Below are positions 31,901 through 42,784 of a stretch of 64,000 bases of DNA, one piece after another. Location of the stretch: NCBI GenBank assembly GCA_907165275.2, contig OU015673.1:201001-265000 (forward strand). The letters are read 5' to 3'. This DNA is from Zygaena filipendulae (taxonomy: Eukaryota; Arthropoda; Insecta; Lepidoptera; Zygaenidae). A program made the translations under genes and the position numbers. Within the stretch, counting starts at the first letter, position 1; the number at the start of each line of letters is the position of its first letter. Under the pieces are notes generated by a model. The model saw only the letters and a program-made list of their open reading frames with translations, had not been told where the DNA came from and searched no databases.

Positions 31901-31985
31901 GACAACTGGCGCCGGCGATACTGATGTTCATCTGTTATCACACTAAACTGCGTCCATGGCTTCCTACCTGTTCTGTGGTGTTAAT
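31901..31985 (+). mobile_element. SINE family 2 tail fragment
   Basis: gcgatactgatgttcatctg, ttatcacactaaactgcgtc and tacctgttctgtggt match the family-2 SINE 3' end. Confidence 0.5.
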
Positions 31986-32044
31986 ATACCTAAACAGGTT
32001 TATCATCTCATCTCGCCCTTACACACGTACTTCATTAGAGCTGT

Positions 32045-32220
32045 TGTTGAGGCGGCTTTGTGCCGGGCGGGCCGGTATTGTGACGTCACCGGGACAAAGG
32101 CGGGCCCGTCCGGGCGGGCCATTGTTGGCGTCTCAACCGGCCCCGGGATGGGCGAGTTTGGGCGGCGAGTTTAGGCGGCGTATTGTTAGCCCGCCGTTGC
32201 CGCTACCTGCCCCCAACTAA
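32045..32220. promoter_or_regulatory. GC/CpG-rich island with one CRE octamer
   Basis: About 175 bp with gccgggcgggccgg, gggcccgtccgggcgggcc and gggcggcgag; TGACGTCA at 32081-32088. It is unlike its AT-rich surroundings and has no partner in the window. It could be a promoter or 5' exon, or the GC core of an unrecognised element. Confidence 0.35.
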
Positions 32221-32573
32221 TTCTTGGCGCTTAGCCCATATCTTGGCTTCGATTCAATCTTAGGTGCTATGACGGTTCGCTGGGTACCAGTGTTTCTTTT
32301 GTTGGTTGGTTTGAGTTTTGACGGGTCGATTTCCGTTATAGTTTTGGTTCTGTATACCTATGTTAAGTGTTCTGGATTGACTTTATGATGTCGAACAAGT
32401 ATTTTACAAGCATTTTACAGAAATAAAATAAAGAAATAATACAGGTAATTACGGTTTTCAAAGCGTTCAAACTTTTAATTCATTTGTAAAATAGACAAAA
32501 TTTATATCTTTCCTTTTTTATATTTACAGTATTTTTGAACATAGAAATGGTAAATAAATAAACCTATTTTATA
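32221..32573. other. Nothing identified
   Basis: Unique AT-rich sequence. Confidence 0.25.
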
Positions 32574-32690
32574 TAAGGTATAAATGCGAATGTGGGTTTG
32601 TTTACCCGAACCTTGAGTACTTAACCGATCATCATGAAATTCCGCATTAATTTTCAGGGGCACAAAAAGGACAATGGAAAATTTGATTGA
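32574..32690 (+). mobile_element. Helitron-like, subfamily A, 5' part
   Basis: ataaggtataaatgcgaatg, ttaaccgatcatcatgaaat and aggggcacaaaaaggacaat; the hairpin end is absent. Confidence 0.55.
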
Positions 32691-33468
32691 CAAAATCTAT
32701 CTTAACACGAGCAAAGTTGCGCTCAAAACTCTAGCAAAGCTATAATTTTGCAGTTGGCACTTACCTAATTAAGATTTAACTTTGTTACAATGCTGGCAAT
32801 TTAGCTCTCATCTTTGTATAGAGCAGGAAGCTAAATCCAAAACCAATTAATTTCTTAGTTTGCGTGAAACCAATTTTCAGTACAATAATTACTTCTTACA
32901 GTGAGCGGATTCCACCAAGTCTGCACTCGAGCGAGTCTCGGCGAGTTTCAATTGAAATTTGTTAGTTTCCCGAAGTGAGCTTGCACTCTCGAGGCGAAAA
33001 TCCCCCGTTAAACCCCCCTATGTAGGGCAGTCGCGAACTGACGCCAAGGCTTTAGAATGTCTACGGCGCTTCTAACCTATTCAACGTCGCTAGAGCGGGT
33101 CGAGACTAATGAGAACCTGCGAGAAATTCAAATTTTTACAGATCATTCGGTGGGTGTTGGAAACCATAGGTACAAGTAAATGAATTGGAATTTGGTAATT
33201 ACGATCTTAGTGAACCAAAATGCAGGGCATGCACTTATCTCACGGCGTGCCAAATCTTACAAAATATCGTGTAAAAATTTCGTATTCAATACATTGCATT
33301 TTGATGCTAAATACATGGTGTGCTTTATTGTAACTTTAACATCAAAGCCTCCAGAATCATTAACAAAATTCAGTTTATCTTCATTTCTCAGATGTGTCAT
33401 TCTGTTTTTTTTTTTCAAATCAGGAAACGAACCCAGGTGCTGTTACAAATTAAATATTTACATTATTA
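32691..33468. other. No gene; GC-balanced unique patch 32900-33130
   Basis: ctgcactcgagcgagtctcg, aaaccccccctatgtagggc-like sequence and gggcagtcgcgaactgac have no partner. The 115-codon open frame at 33180-33527 runs into a Helitron and is not supported. Confidence 0.3.
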
Positions 33469-33675
33469 CTAGTCCCAAAGGATTCAACCACGTTAATTTC
33501 GGAGTTCCCGCGGGAACTCTGAGATGAAATTACTTTATGTCCTTTTCTGTACCCTTAAAAACGTGTATACAAAATTTAATGTTGATCAATAGATGAATAG
33601 AGCAGTTAAAGTGTGAGAACGTCACAACTAAACAAAGAAATAAATTCATATTTGCATTTATAATAGTAGTAAGGA
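33469..33675 (-). mobile_element. Helitron-like, subfamily A, decayed 3' hairpin
   Basis: CTAGTCCCAAAGGATTCAAC end, ggagttcccgcgggaactct, tgtacccttaaaaacgtgta and 5' end tagtagtaagga. Confidence 0.75.
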
Positions 33676-33678
33676 TTA

Positions 33679-33921
33679 CTAGCTTTTTACCGCGATTTCA
33701 CCTGCGTTATATTTTAAAGTAGGTACCCACGAGAACTCGTGATAAAAAGTACCCTATGTGTGTATATCTATACCTCTGACAATGTGCATGCAAAATTTCG
33801 ATGATAATCAGTTGAGTAGTTAAGGCGTAGGAGTGTAAATTGGTAGATAGATAGATAGATAACTCTTTATTGAAACACAATGAACTACCTTACACTCGCA
33901 TTTATATTATTAGTTACAGGA
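33679..33921 (-). mobile_element. Helitron-like, subfamily A, with a retroposon tail inserted
   Basis: ctagctttttaccgcgattt .. cgatgataatcagttgagta, then a GATA-repeat tail (33841-33890, agatagatagata and ctctttattgaaacacaatg) inserted before the 5' end cactcgcatttatattatta. Confidence 0.7.
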
Positions 33922-33994
33922 TTTAAAAAAAAATCTTTAAAAATTTCATTTCAAATATTGTTTCAATTGTGCCACTTACAAAATATGCGTATAT

Positions 33995-34060
33995 AGCGGT
34001 TGTAGCTGAATGGTCCAACGTAGATAGGTACTCAGACCATGGTTCAAACCTTATGATTTT
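33995..34060 (+). mobile_element. tRNA-like head, possible SINE fragment
   Basis: tagctgaatggtccaacg (box A-like) and ccatggttcaaacc (box B-like) at SINE spacing; no body recognised. Confidence 0.35.
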
Positions 34061-34475
34061 CTAAGAACTTTTTCATTTTTTTTTCATTAATTTCACATTT
34101 TACGCGTATACATACATATTACACGTTCACCCTTTAAGTTTCACTTCTTCCACGTGAACACACAGCTGTCAACCATTTTATTATATCGATTAGAGTTCCG
34201 AGACTATATTCCGAAAAACATGAGGCGAAAACATTCTGCCGTAAACTCCAACAAAAATATTTACCTCTACAGAAACTTCATAATTCTATTGTAAACACTT
34301 AGATTACATAAGCTAAACCACAGAACAGATAGAAGGAGCATTCATCACACACAAAAATATACATTACTGTAACGAAATTAAATGAAACGTTACGTATTTA
34401 CTTAGCTATTGTTTTCAAAATGGACAGTTTACGAAATATTGTAGTTTAGCTACTACTGTACTGTACTACTAGCAA
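34061..34475. other. Nothing identified
   Basis: AT-rich, no partner seen. Confidence 0.25.
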
Positions 34476-34582
34476 CTAGCTGTGCCCCGCGGTTTCATCC
34501 GCGGTAATTTCGGAGTTCCCACGGGAATTGCGGGATAAAAAGTTCCTACATCCACACTTTCACATTTATAATATTAGTAGGA
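34476..34582 (-). mobile_element. Helitron-like, subfamily A, central deletion
   Basis: CTAGCTGTGCCCCGCGGTTT .. gggataaaaagttcctacat joins directly to cactttcacatttataatat and attagtagga. Confidence 0.75.
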
Positions 34583-34617
34583 CAGTAGGATAGGATGTGC
34601 AGCATTATTTTTAATAT

Positions 34618-34886
34618 CTCGAGTTCCCGATGGAATTTCGAAAAAATTGAAACATGAGCATCTAAGTTAGACCCTTAGCAATACAACAAAAAAACCGCAT
34701 TCAATTTGGTGCAGCAGTTTTTGCGAAGCACCAATACAAACATACAGACAGACAGACAGATAGACAAAAATTCTAAAAACGGTATTTTTGGCTTCTATAT
34801 ACTCATAGAGTCGCCTTAATCTATTTTTTCTAATTTATCACCCATGTACAGACATCGACCTGTTACAATTTTATTATATGTATAGA
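34618..34886 (-). mobile_element. Helitron-like, subfamily E
   Basis: cgagttcccgatggaatttc, gcattcaatttggtgcagca, (CAGA)n at 34746-34765 and ttttattatatgtataga; similar to the 5' half at 14750-15086. The hairpin end is lost. Confidence 0.6.
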
Positions 34887-35206
34887 TACTCAAGATGAAA
34901 GCGAAGAAAGTTTTGGGAAATTATTTGTTCATACTTTCTTTACAACCAAGGCGCATCTGCCCCGTCTACGTGACCTCTCTAGTTAATATTATATTTTCTC
35001 TGTGGGCTACACGAGGGCAGCGTGTCGGAATATCGCGCATGTAAACAAGTTAGAGTGTGGTTATTGCTCAGTGACCCGAGCGAGGGCGCCCCGAACCTCC
35101 TTATCGCGCACTCACCGACATGCCCACCAAGTTTTATGTGTAAAAATAAGTACCCCACAAAATTATACACGACCTTTAGATCTACTCACAATCCTAATAT
35201 TATGAA

Positions 35207-35434
35207 CTAGCGGTCCCCCGCGGATTCACCCGCGGTAATTTCAAAGTTCGTGCGGGAATTCCAGTATAAAATATACTTACAATCATTCCTCTCGAATTTT
35301 TCTATCTATCGATGAAAACCGTAAGTTCATACACATTGTCAGAAGTACAAAGAAGGACATAAGGTTTATTTTATTCCGGGATTCCCGCGGGAACTCCGTA
35401 ATACGGCGCTGGTAAAACGGCGAAGAACAGCTAA
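35207..35434. mobile_element. Two Helitron 3' ends facing outwards
   Basis: Left: CTAGCGGTCCCCCGCGGATT on the - strand, B-type, to about 35328. Right: gtcagaagtacaaagaagga .. ggcgaagaacagCTAAT on the + strand. No 5' terminus lies between them. Confidence 0.7.
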
Positions 35435-35511
35435 TAATTAAATAAAAAGGTTATACTAAGAAGAAAAAGGTAACTGGAATCCAACCTAAGCTGTTTAAAC
35501 AGTCGATACCC

Positions 35512-35582
35512 TCGTAGCAAATCTTGATGCATCGTAGCAGATGCCTACGTTGTAGCAAACCGCTACGAGCCTCAGCGTAGCA
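35512..35582. repeat. Cluster of CTACG/CGTAG motifs, copy 2
   Basis: tcgtagcaaat, atcgtagcag, cctacgttgtagcaaa, cgctacgagc, agcgtagca in 71 bp; resembles 18893-18985. Confidence 0.5.
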
Positions 35583-35696
35583 TATTTAACGTAACTATGT
35601 AAGTTTCAAATATATGTTTACAGCAAGGTAAGATTACTACAGTATTAAGTTTGGTTAGTTCTTCCATATGATTAAATATACGTGTACTAGCTGTTT

Positions 35697-35790
35697 CCCG
35701 CGACTTCACTCGTGTTAATTTTGGAGTTTCAGCGGGAATTATGGGATAAAAAGAACCCCAAAAGATATAAAAAAGTTTGTGAAATAGGAG
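35697..35790 (-). mobile_element. Helitron-like 3' part
   Basis: ctagctgtttcccgcgactt, ggagtttcagcgggaattat, gggataaaaagaacccc; the 5' half is absent. Confidence 0.65.
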
Positions 35791-36486
35791 TTTCTTGATA
35801 AGGAAACTTAGTCTATTACGAGTCTGTCCATTTTGGGGCGCTGACTCACATTTTCTTACGTAATATGTAGAGACAGTGTAGGAATCCAAACAGTTACTCA
35901 ACTCCTTTGGTAATTGCAAAAATCTGTCCAATCTCGATATCCCTGGATAATGCACATAATTATGTAACTCCGAGCTGAGTGATTGATAAAAAAAATATGT
36001 GTGTATTTAATAATTTATTTCAAGAAATTCCCCATATATTCTTTTGTGGAAATCGTCAAATATAATAGTTTAATATAAATTATGTATAAAATGTGTACCC
36101 ATCCAATGATCCAGGAGCTAATGCTCCTGTCTCCTGAAGACCATTGCTGAGAGTATTGAGTGCCCCACTATGAGGCACTTTATTCACACTAAAAAATTCT
36201 TAATACAATATAAGTACTAACATAGTATTTAAGTTTGTAATGTGTTTATAAAATGGATCCTTTGTTGTTCGACAGTAAATATATAAATATAAAAATTGGC
36301 TGTATGACAACTTTGATTGAGTTTTGAGTGAGTATTTCTAAGAGCAAAATTTATTATTTAAAATTGTAAGTGTAGATATCATTTTATTTATTTATTTATT
36401 TATTTTTTTTATTCAACAAAATTCCACAGCACATGACAGTAATTACAAACAAATTTAGGCCATTACGGAATAGCACTATGTTTTAA
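35791..36486. other. No gene; small hairpins and a reversed retroposon tail
   Basis: 36112-36129 (caggagctaatgctcctg) and 36161-36180 (gtgccccactatgaggcac) are small hairpins. 36384-36440 is an ATTT-repeat plus ttattcaacaaaattccaca, probably a reversed retroposon end. Confidence 0.3.
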
Positions 36487-36688
36487 TCTTACTATTGTAA
36501 AAAGGTAAAATTTGTGTGTTTGTGAGGTTATCGTATATCGTGAGTTATATACCTTATATCTCTGGATCTACTGAACCGATTATGAGAATCCTTTTACCAG
36601 TAAAAAGTCACGTTATTTGAGTGTCATAGGCTATATTGTAACCCGGAATTCCTACGAAAACTCCGAAATTACCCCGGGCGAAACCTGT
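36487..36688 (+). mobile_element. Helitron-like, subfamily D
   Basis: tcttactattgtaaaaagg, ctggatctactgaaccgatt, ttgagtgtcataggctatat and gggcgaaacctgtta; the last hairpin arm and CTAG are lost. Confidence 0.7.
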
Positions 36689-37079
36689 TAACTGTACTTT
36701 TATTGTTGTCCTGACACCTTTGTTGACCAACTGTAACAATATACACACTGTGACGAGTTTCGAGCGTTGCGTAATTTTCCAATCGAATGTAATCGAGCCC
36801 TAAAGCCCCGCGCTCGGACGGAGCCCGACCAGCGGTCGGTCCCCTGAGACAATCTGATTGTCTGCCAATTCAATCTTCCCCAATCATCATACGAGATCGA
36901 ACCCCGAACGGGGCGTGATTGAAATTGTTCCTTTGAACCGTTTGTTTGTAGGATGTGCACCCGGCAGTTTTTTAATTAAGGCCTCTTGTTAGACATGTTA
37001 TTTAAATGTACATAAAACCCAAACAGATCCAAAAAGAATCACCATAAAATCATAGCCCTACTTTTATAACTAGCTGTCC
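36689..37079. other. GC-balanced unique patch, no gene supported
   Basis: 36740-36930 (gagtttcgagcgttgcgtaa, gaacggggcgtgattgaaat) has no partner here. The overlapping 86-codon reverse open frame is without recognised domain. Confidence 0.3.
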
Positions 37080-37342
37080 CCCGCGATTTCATCCGCGGTA
37101 ATTTCGGTGTTCCCGCGGAAGTTGCGGGAAAAAAGTACTCTATGTCCTTCTTTGTGCCCCGACAGTAGTTTACGGTGATTAGCTGTTCCCCGCATTAGTG
37201 CCGGAGTTCCCGCGGGAATTCTGGGATAAAAACTATCCTATCTTTTAAGTTGGACCATATTATAAATGGTTACAAAATTTTATCAAAGTCCGTTCAGTAG
37301 TTTCGGAGTCCATTTTAGGACAAACAACGTGACACGTGATAA
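37080..37342 (-). mobile_element. Composite Helitron-like, subfamily C with two 3' ends, copy 2
   Basis: Outer end CTAGCTGTCCCCCGCGATTT, inner end TTAGCTGTTCCCCGC at about 37178, then tatcctatcttttaagttgg and aacgtgacacgtgata. It aligns along its whole length with 7565-7849 reversed. Confidence 0.8.
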
Positions 37343-37343
37343 A

Positions 37344-37554
37344 CTAGCTATCCACCGCGGTTTCACCCGCGGTGATTTTGGAGGCCCGTGGGAATTTCAC
37401 GATAACTATATATACGTATAAACCTTCCTCTTAAATCACTCTATCTACTGGTGAAACCCGCATGAAAATCCGTTCAGTAGTCTTTGAGGTTATCGCAATC
37501 AGACAGACAGGCAGACAGATGCTGCAAAGAACTTTGTTTTATAATTTGTAAGGA
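37344..37554 (-). mobile_element. Helitron-like, subfamily B
   Basis: CTAGCTATCCACCGCGGTTT, ataaaccttcctcttaaatc, tgaaaatccgttcagtagtc and gacagacaggcagacag; it adjoins the composite C copy with one base between them. Confidence 0.8.
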
Positions 37555-38290
37555 TATTTAGACTTGGCATATCTGTAAATTGAATTTAATATTTACGTTA
37601 TTTATTTTTAAAAAATAACGTAGCCAAAGGCCAAAGAAAAAAAAAAAACATGTATTCGACATATAATTATGTTTGATTGTCAGTTTATTGGACACGTATC
37701 ATGATAAACTAACTGACGGATTTAAATTTTGAATGAATGTTATGAAGGTTGCTTATACCCTGAATTAACACGTGACCTCCTTTTCATTCCAAAATTTGTC
37801 CCCAAGGGAGTCCAAAAATGCATACGAGCCGCGGGGATTTCGAGTACCTCCTATAGGAGAAAATCTTCTTCACAAGTACTACAGTTTTTTACGCTGTCCA
37901 GACACAAAAACCAGGTGGTTTTATTATCCATGCGGGTAAAACCACAGAAAATATGTAGACGTGATAAATTATGAGCGAAGCACATTTCGTCAAGTATTGT
38001 CATGACGTTACTAAGTAATTTTACTTTTAATAACATTAATTTTTCGCCGCATCGTGCGCCGTAATTAGAGATCTCTAAGAAACGCAATTACACTTTGATA
38101 CGCATACGGTGGGTAATTAAGATCCTTTTGTCGCAGGCGGCTCGCTTCGCTCCGTAATTATTTCTAATTACGAAATTTCATAATTAACATATTCTGCGTA
38201 TTTTTAAAATTCTAATCGTACTTGGTGAGTTGGCTTGAAACGACAAAAACTACAAGTCAACACACACCTCATCTTTATGTCACTACTAGG
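37555..38290. other. Unique stretch containing a TAATTA cluster
   Basis: Outside a poly-A patch (37636-37650) the sequence is unique. Five TAATTA words fall at 38062, 38113, 38155, 38165 and 38181. No gene is supported. Confidence 0.35.
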
Positions 38291-38479
38291 CAGCCAGAAC
38301 TCAGAGATGGTAGAGTACGCCCGGGACAATGCCACCTCCTCACTTATGTATGCTGCGGAGCAGCCGCGTTACGTCGGGCGATTACCAGGCAGGCAGCATT
38401 GAGAGGTGGTAGCAGCACGTATGTGATCCGCCTGGGATAGTACCACCTTCCTTGCTCATGTATGCCTCAAAGCATCCGC
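38291..38479 (+). repeat. Imperfect ~90-bp tandem duplication, repeat-derived
   Basis: agagatggtagagtacgccc .. cttatgtatgctgcggagca is repeated as gagaggtggtagcagcacg .. gctcatgtatgcctcaaagc. The wording (gggatagtaccacctt..) resembles a widespread lepidopteran retroposon, which I cannot name. Confidence 0.5.
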
Positions 38480-38791
38480 ATTTTGTAGTAAATTGAAGGA
38501 ATACATAAGCTAAAAATCAATGCTAAAACCTTACCTACTTACTAACCTTACAAACTTGCCTTAATGACTTTTCATTACTTTCTTACTTAGGTTGTGTTTA
38601 ATCACTTAAAACTCTTGCAACAGCTGGCCTTTAGAGGAACATCATTGTTGAGAGCACTTCATGTTTCGACGTAATTTTTTAAGTAGGTAACTTTAAAAAT
38701 TTTTTTCAAACTTAGCCAGCAAAATAAAGAGTTGGGTATTTATTAAGTTCCTATTAAGTATTATACGTATAAATTTAACGGTGTTGCTAGT
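38480..38791. other. Nothing identified
   Basis: AT-rich sequence without partner. Confidence 0.25.
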
Positions 38792-39031
38792 TGTCTGCTA
38801 TACGGATGACTAAACAAGGGTGCAGTCTTCCGCTAATCGGAATAATAAATTTAATTAGTCGTCCGATTGTCGGATGGGAAAATTTATTAATTGTCCGCTA
38901 AAACGAATATATGTACCTACTTCATCATCAAAACATCAGTAAGAACATCAGTAGGTATCTAACAAGTAACAAACAACACAAAAATAGACATGTGTGTTTG
39001 AAAGGTTGTTACGTCATCCGTTTAGCGGACG
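38792..39031. mobile_element. MITE with ~19-bp terminal inverted repeats
   Basis: tgtctgctatacggatgac and gtcatccgtttagcggacg pair with two mismatches across ~240 bp. Internal ccgctaatcgg/tccgattgtcgg words echo the ends. No target duplication seen. Confidence 0.5.
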
Positions 39032-39477
39032 AGATATTTCAAAATTTTAATACTTGATGCAAACCAACCTATGTTGTATAACAATGTATTACCGATTACA
39101 ACCGGCCAGTGACTTGACGACGGCGTTTTTTTCTTCTATCTTTAAAAATAGAACAGTCGGTAATAACCTACGTTTCTACGCTGACGACTCTGGTCGTAAT
39201 AAATGGCCGGCGATTGGTGACTGAATGGCGCGACTCAGCATCAGCGAGGTTGCAAAGAATTACCGATAGTCACTACCATAAAAGCGACCTTATTCCGTGT
39301 TATTCCACTCATTTTTTCACTCATTTTTCATTTTCTTTTTCAGGAAAACTTGCGTTATCGCAAATTTTGTGCTTTATTTTCTGCCTTAAGTATTTAGCAT
39401 GTATGATATAAGAGCGTTTTATCATTTCTATTAGTTGCAAAAAACCCCGTTGGTAAGAAAAAATCTAGCTTACTTAC
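39032..39477. other. No gene supported
   Basis: 39070-39250 is GC-balanced with ccggccagtgac/ggccggcgattggtgac related words. Unassigned. Confidence 0.3.
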
Positions 39478-39620
39478 GTAAATTCCGGGACTGGGGAAGT
39501 ACTTAATTTCGTGCTCTGAACCCCTGACAATGTCTATGCAAAATTTATTATGATAGGTTGAGCCGTGAAGGCGTGACTGCGTAACAAACAAACAAAAAAA
39601 CTCACACAGATGTAAGGATT
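39478..39620 (-). mobile_element. Helitron-like, subfamily A, 3' end lost
   Basis: ccctgacaatgtctatgcaa, gataggttgagccgtgaagg, aacaaacaaacaaaaaaact and gatgtaagga. Confidence 0.6.
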
Positions 39621-39698
39621 ACATGTACCTACGTTAGTTATTCAGTTATACTTTTACATTCATAATAGAAAGAAAATAAAGATGATTCATCTGTAACT

Positions 39699-39865
39699 CT
39701 ATATTAGTATAAGGAGTGATGTTTGTGAATCGTGAGTTTGTTTGTGACGTTGTAGGGGGTAATCTCTGAATCTACTGAACCGATTTTGAAAATTCTTTCA
39801 CTTTTAGAAAGCTAAGGTAGTCCTGAGTGACGTAGGATACTTTTCATCGCGTTAATTCGCATTAC
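39699..39865 (+). mobile_element. Helitron-like, subfamily D, 3' end lost
   Basis: tctatattagtataaggagt, tgtgacgttgtagggggtaa, ctgaaccgattttgaaaatt and cctgagtgacgtaggatact. Confidence 0.65.
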
Positions 39866-40384
39866 CTATAATATTCGCCTTGCAATAGACAATGTAATTT
39901 TGTAAGAATTAAAAATAATTTAAAATCTTGCGCATTACACTTTTACAGCTTAGCAAATAAATTATTTTTTTAAATTAAACAGCTGTTAGTTTTTTTTTTA
40001 ATCATGCTTCAACTATACTCAACCACTGATATTACTGAGAAAATTAGTATCACGGAGCAGTACAAGCGGAATCACTACATCTCCGCCCGCTTCCCTCTAG
40101 TTGCTTCGCCACTCATCGAGTGTGTGACCGCGATATTTATGTGCTGAAATAAAAAAATAAAAAAAACTAGTCGGCGGCAAAGCGAGACCGCTCTATCGGA
40201 TGGCGCTATTTTTATGTGCACTCGTAAATACACGCGTAGATAGAACTGAAAGCTTCGAAAGCTCTGCGGTTTTCGCCGAATGGAAATAATAACGATCACC
40301 ATCGTAACATATAGGTATGACAGAATCGTTTCATGATTGTAGAGGACTATAATTCAATTTTGTTTTTACGAATAAAACTATTAA
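39866..40384. other. Nothing identified
   Basis: AT-rich with a short GC-balanced piece at 40070-40270; no partner. Confidence 0.25.
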
Positions 40385-40512
40385 AAAGGCGAATGCGAGT
40401 TTATTTATTTGTTTGTTACGCTTTCACGCCTTCACTACTTAACCGATCACACGTTCTCAGAGGTACAGAGAAGGACATAGGGTAGGTACTTTTGAAAATG
40501 AACGCGGGAAGT
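40385..40512 (+). mobile_element. Helitron-like, subfamily A, 5' part
   Basis: aaaaaggcgaatgcgagttt, tgttacgctttcacgccttc and ggtacagagaaggacatagg; the hairpin is destroyed. Confidence 0.6.
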
Positions 40513-40600
40513 GAGTTCGAGTAACCGTTTCACGTGCTGTTGAAATAATTGAAGTGGTGTAAATTTTTACAGTCGTGTGGTGTGGATTTAAAATTATCGC

Positions 40601-40928
40601 AATGGGCAATTTGACTAATTTTTTTTTAGTCCGTCTTGTAGATTATTAAAAAATATTGGACACGTATTTTTTCTTTTTTTACGTAATCAAAAAATTACGG
40701 CGATATATTGAGTTGAAATTTCGCGTGACGTCACTATTCTGACAGTTTGTATGGCGGTTTTTGCGGTTAGTGCCGTCACGACCCCTTCACCCTAAACTTT
40801 AATGTCCTTTATCTCTGTATATTTTAATTTATTTGAAAAAGCAAAAAATACGTGTCTATTGTTTTTTAATTTTCTAAAAGACAGACTAATTAAAATTTTG
40901 ATTTTCAAAACTTGTCAACATCCCTAAT
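40601..40928 (+). mobile_element. CRE-MITE copy 4
   Basis: aatgggcaatttgactaatt .. acttgtcaacatccctaat; one perfect CRE, the second reads TGCCGTCA. Confidence 0.8.
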
Positions 40929-41159
40929 AGGCAATTTCTATTCCAGCAGAACAAAAAACAACTTTTGCACGTATAACTTGTAAGGCTTAATTCAAGTTGT
41001 GAAACGCCAATAGAAGTGTAGGTATATATTGATTACCTAATTATGTAAGCAAAGTAATAATTGGCCATGGATCAACCAAATTTTTAGGGGTTTAGCTGGA
41101 TTATTTACTAGTTTTCACCTATAGATAAATATCATGTTGTTTTACTAAAGTTACTAAAG
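40929..41159. other. Nothing identified
   Basis: Unassigned AT-rich sequence. Confidence 0.25.
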
Positions 41160-41305
41160 GACTAGTGTAAAAGGTTGTCTGGAAGAGATCGCTAGCGATA
41201 AGATCGCCTTTTGTATGCCTTTAGTTATAAGTTTTTGTTCATACACTGTAACATTATTTTAGTGTACAATAAAGTGTATTCTATTCTACTCTATTCTAAA
41301 TGCAT
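41160..41305 (+). mobile_element. LINE 3' UTR end, copy 1
   Basis: ggttgtctggaagagatcgc, agcgataagatcgccttttg, acaataaag, then a TATTC-type tail. The same segment with another pentamer tail is at 44645-44795. Confidence 0.6.
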
Positions 41306-41324
41306 CCTGCATCTATGGGTACTA

Positions 41325-41495
41325 ATATCTATACTAATATTATAAAGAGCAAAAGTTTGTGAGTTTGTGACGTTGTAGGGGGTAATCTCTGGATCTACTG
41401 AACCGATTTTGAAAATTCTTTCACCTATAGGAAGCTACAGTGATCCTGAGTGTCATAGGGTACTTTTTATTCCGTAATTCCCTTCATACTTTAAA
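41325..41495 (+). mobile_element. Helitron-like, subfamily D, hairpin truncated
   Basis: atctatactaatattataaa, agagcaaaagtttgtgagtt, ggatctactgaaccgatttt, gtgatcctgagtgtcatagg. Confidence 0.75.
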
Positions 41496-41504
41496 ATGCT
41501 TACT

Positions 41505-41790
41505 TATATTCTAAATGTGAAAGAGAGTTTGTTTGTTTGCTATACTTTCACGCCTCAAAGGCTCAACGGATCATTATGAAATGTTGCATACACTTTGTTA
41601 GGGATATAGGGAAGGACATAGGGTACTTTATATCCTGGAATTCCCACGGGAACTCCTAAATTACGGGAATTACGGGATTACGGGAACTCCTTAATTTTAA
41701 TTTTGACATAAAATGTAAATGTAATTTTTAAAGACAAAATAAATATCTATCTATCTAATTAAAACGGATGAAACCGAGGGGAACAGCTTG
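41505..41790 (+). mobile_element. Helitron-like, subfamily A, split by a retroposon tail
   Basis: ttatattctaaatgtgaaag .. gaattcccacgggaactcc; after a small local duplication of acgggaattacgggatta comes a ~65-bp insert ending aagacaaaataaatatctat plus CTAT repeats (41690-41755). The 3' end gatgaaaccgaggggaacag follows. Confidence 0.7.
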
Positions 41791-42784
41791 TTAGGTATAT
41801 ACAGTCAGACAATATCAACTCTAACCATTGATATATTAAAATATGTAAAAAATCTATAAACCTTTTTGACTCGTGCAGTTTTGCAAAAAATATTTTTTAT
41901 GTCCATAGACTTAGTACATATACAAAGATTTTGAAGAAGTTTTTGACATGACAATGGAACTGTGCATCTAGATAAAACATAAAAAAGATTCTTAACACAA
42001 GATATTATGAATAATATTCATTCTTTTAAACTTTTTATTTACTTTTGTAAATCGTCGTAGTTCCAAATGTTTTGAAAAAAAAAAATATATTGTAAGATCT
42101 TAGTAGAAAAATTGTGCAAGCGAACGTTTCGTTGCTGCAAACGTAATAGTAATATTATGCAACGACCGCTCCTGTTATGCCCACTCGTGCCGTGTACGAC
42201 GTAGGTAATATAAATATGCACGAAACGCAAAACGAACTCGCCGACACGACTCTTTTACTCGACGGTATTATGTTAGTTTTACAGGACTACCATTTAGGAA
42301 GGTTGCAGACGTCCAGTCCAGACAGTTCAATAGTTGGTCGTACTTACGTAGAAAGAAAGAAGAAAGCATTTATTTGGAAACAGAGACACAGCAACAGTCA
42401 GCTTACTCTTGACGCAATCGAGTAGGATCATACGCTTGACGCAATCGAGTTAGGATCAAATCGAACTCGAATCGAAATAAGATCGAAAAGGAATAAAACT
42501 TTGCTACTTTTGAAGCTTTGAGATTGCGTCTCTATCGTATTTATTTTGTCTGTCAAATTATTCGATTTCATTAAATTACCAACGAAAACAATCCATTTTT
42601 TTGACTTGTCAGAATTCATCTTTAGACATTAAACATGATTTCAAATACGATTTCAATTTGAAGTTAAATCAAAATTAAAATCAGCCTCAAATCATTTTCA
42701 AGAGTAAGGCCCCAGTTAGTTTATTCTCTGGAGATACCAATATTAGGAGAATAAAATCACAGAGATGTTTATATAGATTACTTG
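41791..42784. other. No gene supported
   Basis: 42180-42430 is GC-balanced. 42409-42456 has a short direct repeat (cttgacgcaatcgagt). A GAAA tract with gcatttatttgg at 42348-42380 looks like a reversed retroposon end. Confidence 0.3.

Noticed and set aside
35572..35955. 127-codon reverse-strand open frame, the longest in the window
   Set aside because: Its middle is the Helitron 3' part at 35697-35790, so the reading frame is accidental.
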